Positions 25,347-33,296 of a stretch of 64,000 nt of DNA are shown here, piece after piece (within the stretch, counting starts at the first letter, position 1; every line of letters begins with the position of its first letter). This stretch comes from Mariniphaga sp040772505 (GTDB lineage: Bacteria > Bacteroidota > Bacteroidia > Bacteroidales > Prolixibacteraceae): NCBI GenBank assembly GCA_040772505.1, contig JAXGYA010000001.1:124001-188000 (forward strand). Direction: 5' to 3'. Under the pieces are notes generated by a model. It searched no databases, was not told the DNA's origin, and saw nothing but the letters and a program-made list of their open reading frames with translations. A program made the translations under genes and the position numbers.

Positions 25347-25354
25347 CAAAGATA
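25347..25354 (-). promoter_or_regulatory. putative -7 promoter element for the CPBP protease gene
   Basis: Minus strand TATCTTTG, exact TAnnTTTG match, 16 bp before the ATG at 25330; it decides that start over the upstream one. Confidence 0.55.
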
Positions 25355-25449
25355 ATGAAAACGGAGAATGGATAAAAGGATGACTGAGTTAATGTTAGTG
25401 CGCCACAAAATATTATCCTCTTTTATTTCACTTTTTGATTTCAGGTTGG

Positions 25450-25457
25450 TAACTTTG
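25450..25457 (+). promoter_or_regulatory. putative -7 promoter element for the CD225-DUF2752 pair
   Basis: TAACTTTG, exact TAnnTTTG match, ending 23 bp before the ATG. A TTTTTG lies upstream at 25432-25437, closer than the usual -33 spacing. Confidence 0.5.
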
Positions 25458-25480
25458 CAGAATCAGTAAAATTTTTAAAA

Positions 25481-25798
25481 ATGAATGAAATTACAGTACA
25501 ACAGCCACAAAACAATCAGCCTGCCCCGCCACCCAATTATCTCGTCTGGGCTATTTTAACAACAATTTTTTGCTGTCTGCCTTTTGGAATCGTATCCATT
25601 GTGTTTGCAGCTCAGGTAAATTCCAAATGGATGATGGGCGATTATGACGGCGCACGGGCATCCAGTAAAAATGCGAAGCTCTGGGCATGGATCTCCTTTG
25701 GTGTTGCCGTTGCTATCTCACTCGTCTGGCTTATATTAGTGATTTTTGGCGTGGTTGCCGGAATTGGCGCAGGAATTTTTGAAGGACTTTCCGTGTAA
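25481..25798 (+). CDS. CD225/dispanin family membrane protein
   Basis: A 105-residue protein with a proline- and glutamine-rich N-terminus (about 1-20) and two membrane segments (about 22-45 and 65-92) separated by a conserved loop. The loop motif VNSKWMMGDYDGARASSKNAKLWAWIS is the hallmark of the CD225 domain shared with the vertebrate interferon-induced transmembrane proteins. The first segment includes a CC pair (IFCCLPFGIVS), also typical. The bacterial function is unknown; it may affect membrane stiffness or fusion. The DUF2752 gene begins three bases after the stop, so the pair is an operon, an arrangement I recall as recurrent in Bacteroidota. Confidence 0.9.
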   Translation: MNEITVQQPQNNQPAPPPNYLVWAILTTIFCCLPFGIVSIVFAAQVNSKWMMGDYDGARASSKNAKLWAWISFGVAVAISLVWLILVIFGVVAGIGAGIFEGLSV

Positions 25799-25801
25799 GT
25801 G

Positions 25802-26200
25802 ATGAAAAGTCTGAAAAAAGGAGTATTGCTGACAGGTTTATTTACGCTGGCAGTTCTCTTTTTTGTGCTTGACCCTGGCAAACACATTCTCTTTCCACGG
25901 TGTATTTTCTATTCCGTTTCGGGCTGGTATTGTCCCGGATGCGGTTCTCAGCGTGCTGTTCACAGCTTGCTCCATTTGAATTTCGGAGGAGTGGTCCGAA
26001 ATAATTTTCTCTTTTTGCCAGCGTTGGCTGCTATTTTATATCATTATCTGCATTCCGTTTTAAACCGGTGGTTTGGCTGGCAACTGCCCAATATTTTTTA
26101 CATGAAGCAAACGCCATGGATTATTTTTGCCATAGTTCTGCTATTTTGGGTATTGCGAAACCTTCCTGTTTTTCCATTTTCGGTGCTTGCACCGGAATAA
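25802..26200 (+). CDS. DUF2752 domain membrane protein
   Basis: A 132-residue inner-membrane protein with about three membrane segments. The DUF2752 signature YCPGCGSQRAVHSLLHLNF sits after the first segment and contains the CxxC pair of the family. A GTG one codon upstream is possible, but the ATG at 25802 is preferred. The gene follows the CD225 gene by three bases. The function is unknown; the cysteine pair may bind metal or be redox active, which is inference only. Confidence 0.85.
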   Translation: MKSLKKGVLLTGLFTLAVLFFVLDPGKHILFPRCIFYSVSGWYCPGCGSQRAVHSLLHLNFGGVVRNNFLFLPALAAILYHYLHSVLNRWFGWQLPNIFYMKQTPWIIFAIVLLFWVLRNLPVFPFSVLAPE

Positions 26201-26287
26201 TCAAAGAAAATTCAACACTAAATTCCAAACACTTCACTGCATGAACCGACCTTCTCCTAAGAGCATAACCTCCGAACAGACAAATGC

Positions 26288-27574
26288 TTATTCTTTTTCC
26301 TTTTTCATGCCGAATTTCGGGTCATAGCGCAGATAGTTGATAATCACAAAGCCCGGAATAGTGCAAACCATCACCCAGATGAAGAAAAGTTTATAGCCAA
26401 TCTGCTCCTGAATCCATCCGCTGATCATTCCGGGAAGCATCATGCCCAATGCCATGAATCCTGTGCAGAGCGCATAGTGCGCTGTTTTGTGCTCACCATC
26501 GGAAATGTATATCAGATAGAGCATAAATGCCGTGAACCCAAATCCGTATCCAAATTGCTCAATTACCACCGCCGAGGCAATTACCCACAGGCTTTCCGGT
26601 TGGGCAAAACCAAGAAAAACATACATGAGATTAGGAAGATTCATTGCCAGTACCATGGGGAGCATCCAGTATTTCAGTCCGTTACGTGAAACGGCAATTC
26701 CGCCTAAAATTCCGCCAATGGTCAGGGCAATCATGCCTGCCGTGCCATAGACAATTCCGATATTGCTTGTTGAAAGTCCAAGACCGCCAAGCTCAGGGCT
26801 ATCTAATAAAAACGGGGAAGCAAGCTTCAGCAGTTGCGCTTCGCCAAGGCGAAACACCAAAATGAAAACCAGCGACAGCACAATACCCTCTTTTTTGAAA
26901 AATGTTGCAAATGTTTCCACAAAACCGGCAAGCACCTCTTTCATCGATTTTGTCTCCCGTTTCACATCGGAATCCGGATAGGGGAGAATGAACATGTGCC
27001 AGATGAAGAATGCGATAAAAAGAGCTGCAAAAATAAAAAAGGTGATGCTCCACGCCCACTGGTTGTTGTCTCCTGCTGTTTTTTCCAATTGCCCGGCCAA
27101 GATAACAAGCGGACCTTGACCGGCAAGCATGGCAAACCGGTAGAATGTATTCCGGATACCCACAAAAAAAGCCTGATCGTGTTTGGAAAGCCCCAACATA
27201 TAAAAGCCGTCGGCTGCAATGTCGTGGGTAGCTGAGCTGAATGCCATCAGCCAGAAAAAAGCCAGTGTATATTGAAAAAACCGGGTCGCCGGCAGCGTGA
27301 AAGCAACTCCTGCCAATGCGGCGCCCACAAATAACTGCATGGCAACAATCCAGTAGCGCTTGGTTTTGAGAATCTCCACAACCGGACTCCACAGCGGTTT
27401 AATCACCCATGGCAGATAGAGCCAGCTTGTGTAGAGCGCAATTTCGGTGTTGGATATGTTGAGTCGCTTATACATAATCACCGAAACGGTCATTACAAAG
27501 ACGTAGGGCAGTCCTTCTGCAAAATAGAGTGTGGGAATCCATGCCCAGGGATTTCGTGTAGCCGGTTTTGTCAT
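26288..27574 (-). CDS. AmpG-like major facilitator superfamily transporter
   Basis: Inner-membrane permease of 428 residues with about twelve membrane segments. The beginning WIPTLYFAEGLPYVFVMTVSV and the stretch SSATHDIAADGFYM are typical of AmpG, which imports anhydromuropeptides for peptidoglycan recycling. Its stop-to-start spacing to the upstream polysaccharide deacetylase is 2 bp, and a SpoIID-like protein comes before that, so the neighbourhood supports a cell-wall role. The exact substrate is inference; other MFS members with the same opening import different amphipathic molecules. Confidence 0.8.
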   Translation of the reverse strand: MTKPATRNPWAWIPTLYFAEGLPYVFVMTVSVIMYKRLNISNTEIALYTSWLYLPWVIKPLWSPVVEILKTKRYWIVAMQLFVGAALAGVAFTLPATRFFQYTLAFFWLMAFSSATHDIAADGFYMLGLSKHDQAFFVGIRNTFYRFAMLAGQGPLVILAGQLEKTAGDNNQWAWSITFFIFAALFIAFFIWHMFILPYPDSDVKRETKSMKEVLAGFVETFATFFKKEGIVLSLVFILVFRLGEAQLLKLASPFLLDSPELGGLGLSTSNIGIVYGTAGMIALTIGGILGGIAVSRNGLKYWMLPMVLAMNLPNLMYVFLGFAQPESLWVIASAVVIEQFGYGFGFTAFMLYLIYISDGEHKTAHYALCTGFMALGMMLPGMISGWIQEQIGYKLFFIWVMVCTIPGFVIINYLRYDPKFGMKKEKE

Positions 27575-27576
27575 AA

Positions 27577-28413
27577 TTATTGCTGTTTTAATGATTTAAA
27601 CCGGTAGCCTTTGGATGTGAAATGACGAATCATATCCTCCAGCAGCCGGTAAAATTTGTCTGTCCGTTCGGGCGCTGTGCCCGGATGAATGAGCAGGATT
27701 GCTCCGTTCAGTGCGTTGGGGTGCTCCTGTTCATACCGGAGCAGTCCCATATATATTTTTACGGATGATTTATAATTTTCCATTTCTGGCGTGGTGTAAT
27801 CGGCATTTGTTCCGGTTCCCGGAGTGAAGTTCACCACATTGAAACCCAGCTGATGGCTCCACTTCACGATTTGGCGGTTATACCATTCATAAGGCGGCAT
27901 AAAAAAAGAGAGCTCTTCAGGATTAACACCAAATTTCTCCAGCTCAGCCAGATTGTTTTTCAGGTCGTTTTCAAATTCCTCAAAAGATACCAGCGTAGAA
28001 TCTCTTTTTTGCCAGTCGCAATAGAGCAGATGTCCATCTGAATGAGGACCGACATAATGCCCTTGTTCCACAATCCGGCGGGTGATGTCTTGAAAAGCCG
28101 GTTCTCTCAGAAAATTGCCTGTGAAAAAGAAAGAACCTTTCAGATTATATTTTTCTAAAACATGCAAAATGTGCCCGCCCCCCTCGAAATACAAATCTGC
28201 TGTGAAAGCCAGATAAACAACCTTTTCATCGGGATTTATCCGGATAATGGTGCCCTGATTGTCCTTTTCATGTTTTTTATCCTCTTTCGCTTTATCTAAA
28301 AAAGAGAAAAAGCAGTCGATGCCGACACTATTTTTTTGATTACAGGCTCTGCTAATCAGGCTAAAAACCATGATAAGAATCAGAGAGATAATATATTTCG
28401 GTTTTGGATTCAC
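27577..28413 (-). CDS. polysaccharide deacetylase family lipoprotein
   Basis: A carbohydrate esterase family 4 (NodB) protein of 278 residues. It starts with GTG; the signal ends ISRAC, with Cys24 the likely lipidation site. The catalytic domain begins about residue 65. The usual TFDD motif reads AFTADL, so only one aspartate (Asp73) remains and the catalytic-base aspartate is replaced. The metal histidines are present in GPHSDGH (His124 and His128). The later FMPPYEWYN and LLIHPGT blocks match motifs 3 and 5. It could deacetylate peptidoglycan or another glycan in the periplasm, or be catalytically altered. It sits between the SpoIID-like and AmpG-like genes. Confidence 0.85.
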   Translation of the reverse strand: MNPKPKYIISLILIMVFSLISRACNQKNSVGIDCFFSFLDKAKEDKKHEKDNQGTIIRINPDEKVVYLAFTADLYFEGGGHILHVLEKYNLKGSFFFTGNFLREPAFQDITRRIVEQGHYVGPHSDGHLLYCDWQKRDSTLVSFEEFENDLKNNLAELEKFGVNPEELSFFMPPYEWYNRQIVKWSHQLGFNVVNFTPGTGTNADYTTPEMENYKSSVKIYMGLLRYEQEHPNALNGAILLIHPGTAPERTDKFYRLLEDMIRHFTSKGYRFKSLKQQ

Positions 28414-28452
28414 CTTTGCTCTTTTCGTTTTTAATTCATTTTTCGGAAAATT

Positions 28453-29787
28453 TTAATCGTAGCTTTTTTTCAGTTCTGCTCCTTTGAAATAGTAGCTTAA
28501 AATTTCACTGTAGAGATAACCTTTTTCGCCCATCACGGCGGCGCCAATCTGGCAAAGCCCCACTCCATGCCCCCAGCCTGCACCTGTCAAAATAAATTTT
28601 TGCGGAATACCCTCTTTTTTCCCCAGGTGGGTCACTACAAATGCCGAGCTGTAGAGATGAGACTCTGACAGCCATTTGCGGATTTCCAGTTCTTTGCCAA
28701 CCGTCATGGTTTTTTTTGTGCCGTATATTTTCAACCGTATAATTCGTGCTGAATCTCCGCGTTGAACCGGCTCCAGTTTCAGAATATTACCAAAATCGAT
28801 CCCCGACTTTTTTTTGATAAGCTCTGCCAACTCCGTCTGTGCATATTCCACTTTCCAGCGAAAAAAAGTTGTGGTTTTCTGGTCAAAACCGGGGAGAATC
28901 TGCGACAAAACCCGGGGGTCAGCACTATTGCAAAACACTGGAGGATTGCTGTAAATCCATTTTTCAGCTTCATTTTCATTTCGCAAATCGGGCAAATCTG
29001 TCTGCCCGGAATCAGAATCGTAAACTTTGGTCAGGTAACCATGGTGCACCGGTTCCCAAACATTTTCAAAACTTTCGGAAATGCCGCCGCAACATTTTGA
29101 AAACCGCGTGTCGCAGATTTTATTGTCATGGAAAAGTACCTCTCCTGCTGTCTCTTCCACCGCCCGTACAGCCCTTTCAGAATAAATTTTTGTGATTCCC
29201 TGATAGCGCTGGCAATGGTCGTCGGCACATACGTCGAAAGTGGAATGGTCTTCACGATCATACCAGCGGATAATTTCATCATCAGTTTCGTGCGAAGTCC
29301 GGTAAATTCCGGCATCGGTTTTCAACGATTTTGTTTTTTCGATTTGCGACAGCAGCCAGCTTCGGGAAATCACTGCATGCGCTTTCAGAAATTCCAATGA
29401 GGAGGAAGCGTTCATTTCAGAAGAAATTACACTTTTCAGGTATTCTTCTATTTCAATAGTATTGATGGCAAGAACTTTACCCTCTTCGGGAATTAGTTTT
29501 AATGCACCCCGAAAGCGCTGGTTTTCGTCTTGTTCCCAGTGAAAACCTATGCCGATGGTTACATTTTTCAGCTCAAAAAATGACTCTTTTTCTGAAATGA
29601 AAATAAAAGAATCACCTTCAAATTTTTCTCCACTGCCGGTCAAAATAGAAACACGGTTTTTCTCTACGGTTGCGATATATTCCCCGGCAGAAAACTGCTG
29701 GTTCTTTTCAAAAAAGCTTGAAGAGAGAAAAAACCGGAGCTCTTTACGGGATACAATACCTACATCAATTTTTGGTTGCTCTTTCAT
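28453..29787 (-). CDS. SpoIID/LytB domain protein (amidase-enhancer-like)
   Basis: A 444-residue protein from the ATG at 29787. The SpoIID domain is recognised by IEEYLKSVISSEMNASSSLEFLKAHAVISRSWLL, in which the family glutamate of the SEM block is present, and by a later TDDxHQxY-like stretch CADDHCQRYQG and the end GWGHGVGLCQIGA. SpoIID members are lytic transglycosylases acting on denuded glycan in sporulating Firmicutes; non-sporulating Bacteroidota have homologues of unclear use. No signal peptide is evident with this start. A start at 29841 would add 18 residues. The start lies inside folK, a 23-bp overlap, so the two are translationally linked. Confidence 0.88.
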   Translation of the reverse strand: MKEQPKIDVGIVSRKELRFFLSSSFFEKNQQFSAGEYIATVEKNRVSILTGSGEKFEGDSFIFISEKESFFELKNVTIGIGFHWEQDENQRFRGALKLIPEEGKVLAINTIEIEEYLKSVISSEMNASSSLEFLKAHAVISRSWLLSQIEKTKSLKTDAGIYRTSHETDDEIIRWYDREDHSTFDVCADDHCQRYQGITKIYSERAVRAVEETAGEVLFHDNKICDTRFSKCCGGISESFENVWEPVHHGYLTKVYDSDSGQTDLPDLRNENEAEKWIYSNPPVFCNSADPRVLSQILPGFDQKTTTFFRWKVEYAQTELAELIKKKSGIDFGNILKLEPVQRGDSARIIRLKIYGTKKTMTVGKELEIRKWLSESHLYSSAFVVTHLGKKEGIPQKFILTGAGWGHGVGLCQIGAAVMGEKGYLYSEILSYYFKGAELKKSYD

Positions 29788-30283
29788 GGTTTTCTTGTAT
29801 TTTGATTTTTTGAATAAAGGATTTGTCCGGGCACTCATCAAACAGTTGGCGACTGGTTTTTCTCAAAACCGGATGCACAAAATCGGGTGCAATTTCAACA
29901 AGCGGCACCAGCACAAAAAGGCGTTTCTCAATGAGTGGATGCGGTATAGTCAGGTTTTTTGCCTTTAAAATCAGGTCATTGAAGAATAAAATGTCGATAT
30001 CTATTTCGCGCGAAAGATATTTACCGTTTTCCCGAATGCGTCCGAATTGCTTTTCAATCTGATGAATTTTAACCAACAACTCGTTTGGAGTGAAATCTGT
30101 TTCAATGCGCAAAACCTGATTCCAGAAATTCTCTTCGGACTCAAAACCCCACGGCTCTGTCTCATAAACAGAAGATTTATTGGTAATTTTGCCTAAATTG
30201 TTTTCAATGGCAATATAACCGTTTTTGAAATTTAACTGTTTGTTTCCGATATTTCCACCAATTCCCAAAAAAACCTGACACAT
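29765..30283 (-). CDS. folK: 2-amino-4-hydroxy-6-hydroxymethyldihydropteridine diphosphokinase
   Basis: Transfers pyrophosphate from ATP to the pterin in folate synthesis. At 172 residues it has normal length. It begins CQVFLGIGGNIGN, the family opening with the first strand and loop, and has SSVYETEPWG and the key SREIDIDILFFND (metal-binding aspartates), then IPHPLIEKRLFVLVPL. It heads a minus-strand group with the SpoIID-like gene overlapping its 3' end. Confidence 0.96.
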   Translation of the reverse strand: MCQVFLGIGGNIGNKQLNFKNGYIAIENNLGKITNKSSVYETEPWGFESEENFWNQVLRIETDFTPNELLVKIHQIEKQFGRIRENGKYLSREIDIDILFFNDLILKAKNLTIPHPLIEKRLFVLVPLVEIAPDFVHPVLRKTSRQLFDECPDKSFIQKIKIQENHERATKN

Positions 30284-30679
30284 AGAAGTGTATATTTGTA
30301 ATTATTTTGAAATCAACACGAGTTGAAATTTAAAACAACTAAAATAAGAATTCATTGTCTATGAAACGAACATGACAAGAAATATTTCTTAAAAATAGGA
30401 TTAAAACCTGCGTGGATTCTGTAACTTTCAGATATCGTGTGATTATCAGTTCAGGAGCACATCTGACTTCAGAAGAAATCAATGTTTGGGCTGATGATTT
30501 TGCAAGAAAATATTAGTTAAGGAAACCATTTTTGCAACAAAAAATGCAAAAGAGCTGTAATAAAATTTCAATTATCGTTACTAATTATATGGTACAGTTG
30601 CTTAAATTTACCCCAAAACCGGTTTCTCAAGCTTTGTTACTGATAAAATTGCCTGTGTTTCAGGTTTTTTAAATTTTTG
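30284..30679. other. intergenic region, folK / methyltransferase
   Basis: 396 bp between two divergent genes. It contains a short open frame at 30376-30516 described separately and otherwise AT-rich sequence with no exact TAnnTTTG match for either flanking gene; TAAAATTG at 30645-30652 is one mismatch away and lies about 28 bp before the methyltransferase start. Confidence 0.5.
30412..30516 (+). pseudogene. possible gene remnant
   Basis: A frame open from 30376 to the TAG at 30516; the first possible start is GTG at 30412. The 34 residues look protein-like rather than random: VTFRYRVIISSGAHLTSEE continues into INVWADDFARKY. It ends with a plausible helix, and it lacks an ATG. It could be the tail of a decayed gene, or a real micropeptide. 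I do not recognise the family. Confidence 0.3.
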
Positions 30680-31438
30680 ATGATGAATGGCGTAAAAAGA
30701 TATTTAAAAACACATTTCCTTTTTGCTATGGTTACTGCATTTGGTCTGATATGTTCACTTAGAGTAGCAGCACAACCGGGTGCACTATCCGCTGGAAAAT
30801 ATACGGAAGATGCTGCACGCAGAATGATTGCAGCAAGCCAGGGAACTTTGAAGCCGGTTTATGCTCCACTTGCGGAGCAGATAGTCGCCGACTATGACCT
30901 TGCAGTCAAAACTTCCGGCATTGGGATTGATTTGGGAGCCGGACCCGGTGAACTCACAATGGAGCTGTGTGCGAGAACTGATTTCCATTGGATAAATGCG
31001 GATATCAATCCTCATTTTTTCCCTTATTTTATACAGGAAGCTGAAAAAAGAGGTTTAAACGGCAGGGTGAGCGCTATTTTTGCCGATGCTCACAACTTGC
31101 CTTTCCGGGATAACTATGCCGATGTGATTGTTTCCAGAGGTAGTTTTCATTTCTGGGAGAATAAAGAGCAGGCATTCAGCGAGATATATCGTGTGTTGAA
31201 ACCCGGCGGGGTTGCTTATATCGGAAGGGGATTTGCCAGAGATATGCCGGTGGATGTCGCCCGGTTGGTGAGAGAAAAACAGAAAAACTTTCCGGATTAT
31301 GACGCTAAGGCAGATGCAGAGCAGATGGAAACCATTTTGAGAAATACAAAAATCAATTCATTCCATATTGAACGACCTGTACCCCCAAAATCGGAGGGAT
31401 TGACTTATGGAATCTGGATTGAAATAAAAAAAGAGTAA
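30680..31438 (+). CDS. class I SAM-dependent methyltransferase with an N-terminal signal peptide
   Basis: The 252-residue product (ATG at 30680) has a Rossmann methyltransferase domain: the SAM motif GIDLGAGPGELT (about 82-93), acidic residue strand NADINPHF, then IFADAHNLPFRDNYADVIVSRGSFHFW and the late VLKPGGVAYIGRG. Ahead of it lies a convincing Sec signal: basic KRYLKTHF, a hydrophobic core of about 14 residues, and a cleavage-like VAAQ around residue 32. That is unusual, since SAM is cytoplasmic. No internal ATG restores a domain without the signal. The substrate is not evident. sppA starts 24 bp downstream on the same strand. Confidence 0.85.
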   Translation: MMNGVKRYLKTHFLFAMVTAFGLICSLRVAAQPGALSAGKYTEDAARRMIAASQGTLKPVYAPLAEQIVADYDLAVKTSGIGIDLGAGPGELTMELCARTDFHWINADINPHFFPYFIQEAEKRGLNGRVSAIFADAHNLPFRDNYADVIVSRGSFHFWENKEQAFSEIYRVLKPGGVAYIGRGFARDMPVDVARLVREKQKNFPDYDAKADAEQMETILRNTKINSFHIERPVPPKSEGLTYGIWIEIKKE

Positions 31439-31462
31439 CAGAATAAATTAAAATTAATAAAA

Positions 31463-33235
31463 ATGAAAGAATTTTTTAAGTATGTACTTGCTACGATAGT
31501 TGGAATTATCGCAGTATCAATCATCGGCTTTTTTCTGTTTTTTATGGCCATTGGAATATTGGTTTCCGTAACGGAAAAACAGGTTTCGGTGCAGGATAAA
31601 TCGATGCTGTTTATTGACATGGAGCGTCAAATTGTTGATCGCGCAACCATTGACCCGTTTCAGGATATTGACATCCCGGGATTTCAGCGCGTAAAAACTA
31701 TTGGCTTAGATGATATACAAACAGCTTTGGAAAAGGCTGTTAAGGACGACCGCATAAAGGGAGTTTACCTGAAACTGGCATCAGCCGGTGGTGGAATGGC
31801 TTCGGTGGAGGAAATCCGCAATATGCTGATTGCCTTTAAGGACAGTTGCGATAAACCGGTTTATGCCTATGGAAATCATTACGATCAGAAATCCTATTAT
31901 CTGGCAACCGTTGCCGACAACATTGTAATTCATCCGTTAGGCTCAGTGGATTTGAGAGGATTGGGCGGCGAAATGATGTTTTTTACCAAAGCGCTCGAAA
32001 AACTGGGAATTGAAATGCAGATTATTCGGCACGGGAGATTCAAGGCGGCGGTGGAGCCGTTTATGCTTGAAAAAATGAGTGATGAAAACCGTGAGCAGCA
32101 GCTCACCTACTTGGGTAGTCTCTGGACTCACATGCTTCGCGGAATTTCAGAAAAGAGAAATCTGTCGCTGGAGCAGCTCTCCGCTTTAGCTGATGAGGTG
32201 CAGACTTTCAAATTTGGAGAAAAAGCGGTAGCCTCCGGACTGGTTGATGCAGCAAAATTCAGGGATGAAATGCTTGACGATCTGCGGGAAATCACAGGAG
32301 TCGAAGAGAAAAAAGGTATTCCCGTGATTGGCGTATCCAGCTATGCCAAAGCCACTGTAAAAGGTAAAAGCAAGCCCTACAGCCGCGATAAAATTGCAGT
32401 GATTTATGCAAGCGGAGACATCGGAATGTCAATGGGAGGAAATACAATTATTGGCGAAGAGGTGGGAAAGGAAATTCGCAAAGTGCGTCAGGACAGCACC
32501 TATAAAGCTGTTGTTTTGCGTGTTAATTCCCCGGGAGGGTCAGTTTTTGATTCAGAAGTGATCTGGCGCGAGGTGAAACTGGCTGCCGAAGAAAAAACAA
32601 TGGTGGTCTCTTTTGGCGACGTTGCCGCTTCGGGTGGCTACTATATCTCCTGCCCCGCTGACAGAATTGTAGCGCAACCCAACACCATCACCGGCTCCAT
32701 CGGTATTTTCGGGATGATCCCAAACATGGAAAAGTTGCTGAACAATAAGCTGGGCATCACCACCGATGTGGTGAAAACCAATGAAAACTCGAACTTGCTC
32801 TCTGTGTTTCGCCCAATGACATCATACGAGCGCAGCCTGATGCAGCAAAACATTGAAGAGGGGTACGACCTGTTTATTTCCCATGTTGCCGATGGGCGAA
32901 ACATGACCAAAGAACAGGTTGATAAAATTGGGGAGGGACGCGTTTGGAGTGGTGAAAATGCCAAAGAGATCGGACTGGTTGATCAATTAGGCGGACTGCA
33001 GGATGCCGTGAAACTGGCAGCTGAAATTGCCGGATTGGAAAATTACAGAACGGTTTCCCTGCCGGCACAGCTCAGTCCGTTTCAACAAATCCTCAAAGGC
33101 GGAACCGACAACATCCGGGCATGGTTCCTGAAAAAAGAACTTGGTGAAAGTTATAAATACTACGAATATCTGAAAAGATTCTCACGCATGGATGGCGTTC
33201 AGGCAAGAATGCCCTATGAACTGGAGGTGAATTAG
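31463..33235 (+). CDS. sppA: signal peptide peptidase SppA, 67-kDa type
   Basis: Membrane-bound serine protease that degrades cleaved signal peptides in the periplasm-facing side of the inner membrane. The 590-residue protein has one N-terminal membrane segment (about 7-35) and two peptidase S49 domains. By comparison with E. coli SppA, the general base is Lys194 (GRFKAAVEPF) and the nucleophile is Ser390 (DVAASGGYYIS). It follows the methyltransferase by 24 bp. A palindromic hairpin lies after the stop. Confidence 0.95.
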   Translation: MKEFFKYVLATIVGIIAVSIIGFFLFFMAIGILVSVTEKQVSVQDKSMLFIDMERQIVDRATIDPFQDIDIPGFQRVKTIGLDDIQTALEKAVKDDRIKGVYLKLASAGGGMASVEEIRNMLIAFKDSCDKPVYAYGNHYDQKSYYLATVADNIVIHPLGSVDLRGLGGEMMFFTKALEKLGIEMQIIRHGRFKAAVEPFMLEKMSDENREQQLTYLGSLWTHMLRGISEKRNLSLEQLSALADEVQTFKFGEKAVASGLVDAAKFRDEMLDDLREITGVEEKKGIPVIGVSSYAKATVKGKSKPYSRDKIAVIYASGDIGMSMGGNTIIGEEVGKEIRKVRQDSTYKAVVLRVNSPGGSVFDSEVIWREVKLAAEEKTMVVSFGDVAASGGYYISCPADRIVAQPNTITGSIGIFGMIPNMEKLLNNKLGITTDVVKTNENSNLLSVFRPMTSYERSLMQQNIEEGYDLFISHVADGRNMTKEQVDKIGEGRVWSGENAKEIGLVDQLGGLQDAVKLAAEIAGLENYRTVSLPAQLSPFQQILKGGTDNIRAWFLKKELGESYKYYEYLKRFSRMDGVQARMPYELEVN

Positions 33236-33250
33236 TAGCATAAAAGGAAT

Positions 33251-33276
33251 TTTTTGAGCCTTTAAAGGCTCAAAAA
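33251..33276. terminator. palindromic hairpin between sppA and the YihY gene
   Basis: A perfect 26-bp palindrome with arms TTTTTGAGCCTTT and AAAGGCTCAAAAA between two convergent genes. The GC core GAGCC/GGCTC is short. The T run precedes and the A run follows the stem on both strands, the reverse of a classical intrinsic terminator, so a role in 3'-end stability is as likely as termination. Confidence 0.5.
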
Positions 33277-33296
33277 GTTTCAAACAACTTAATCAT

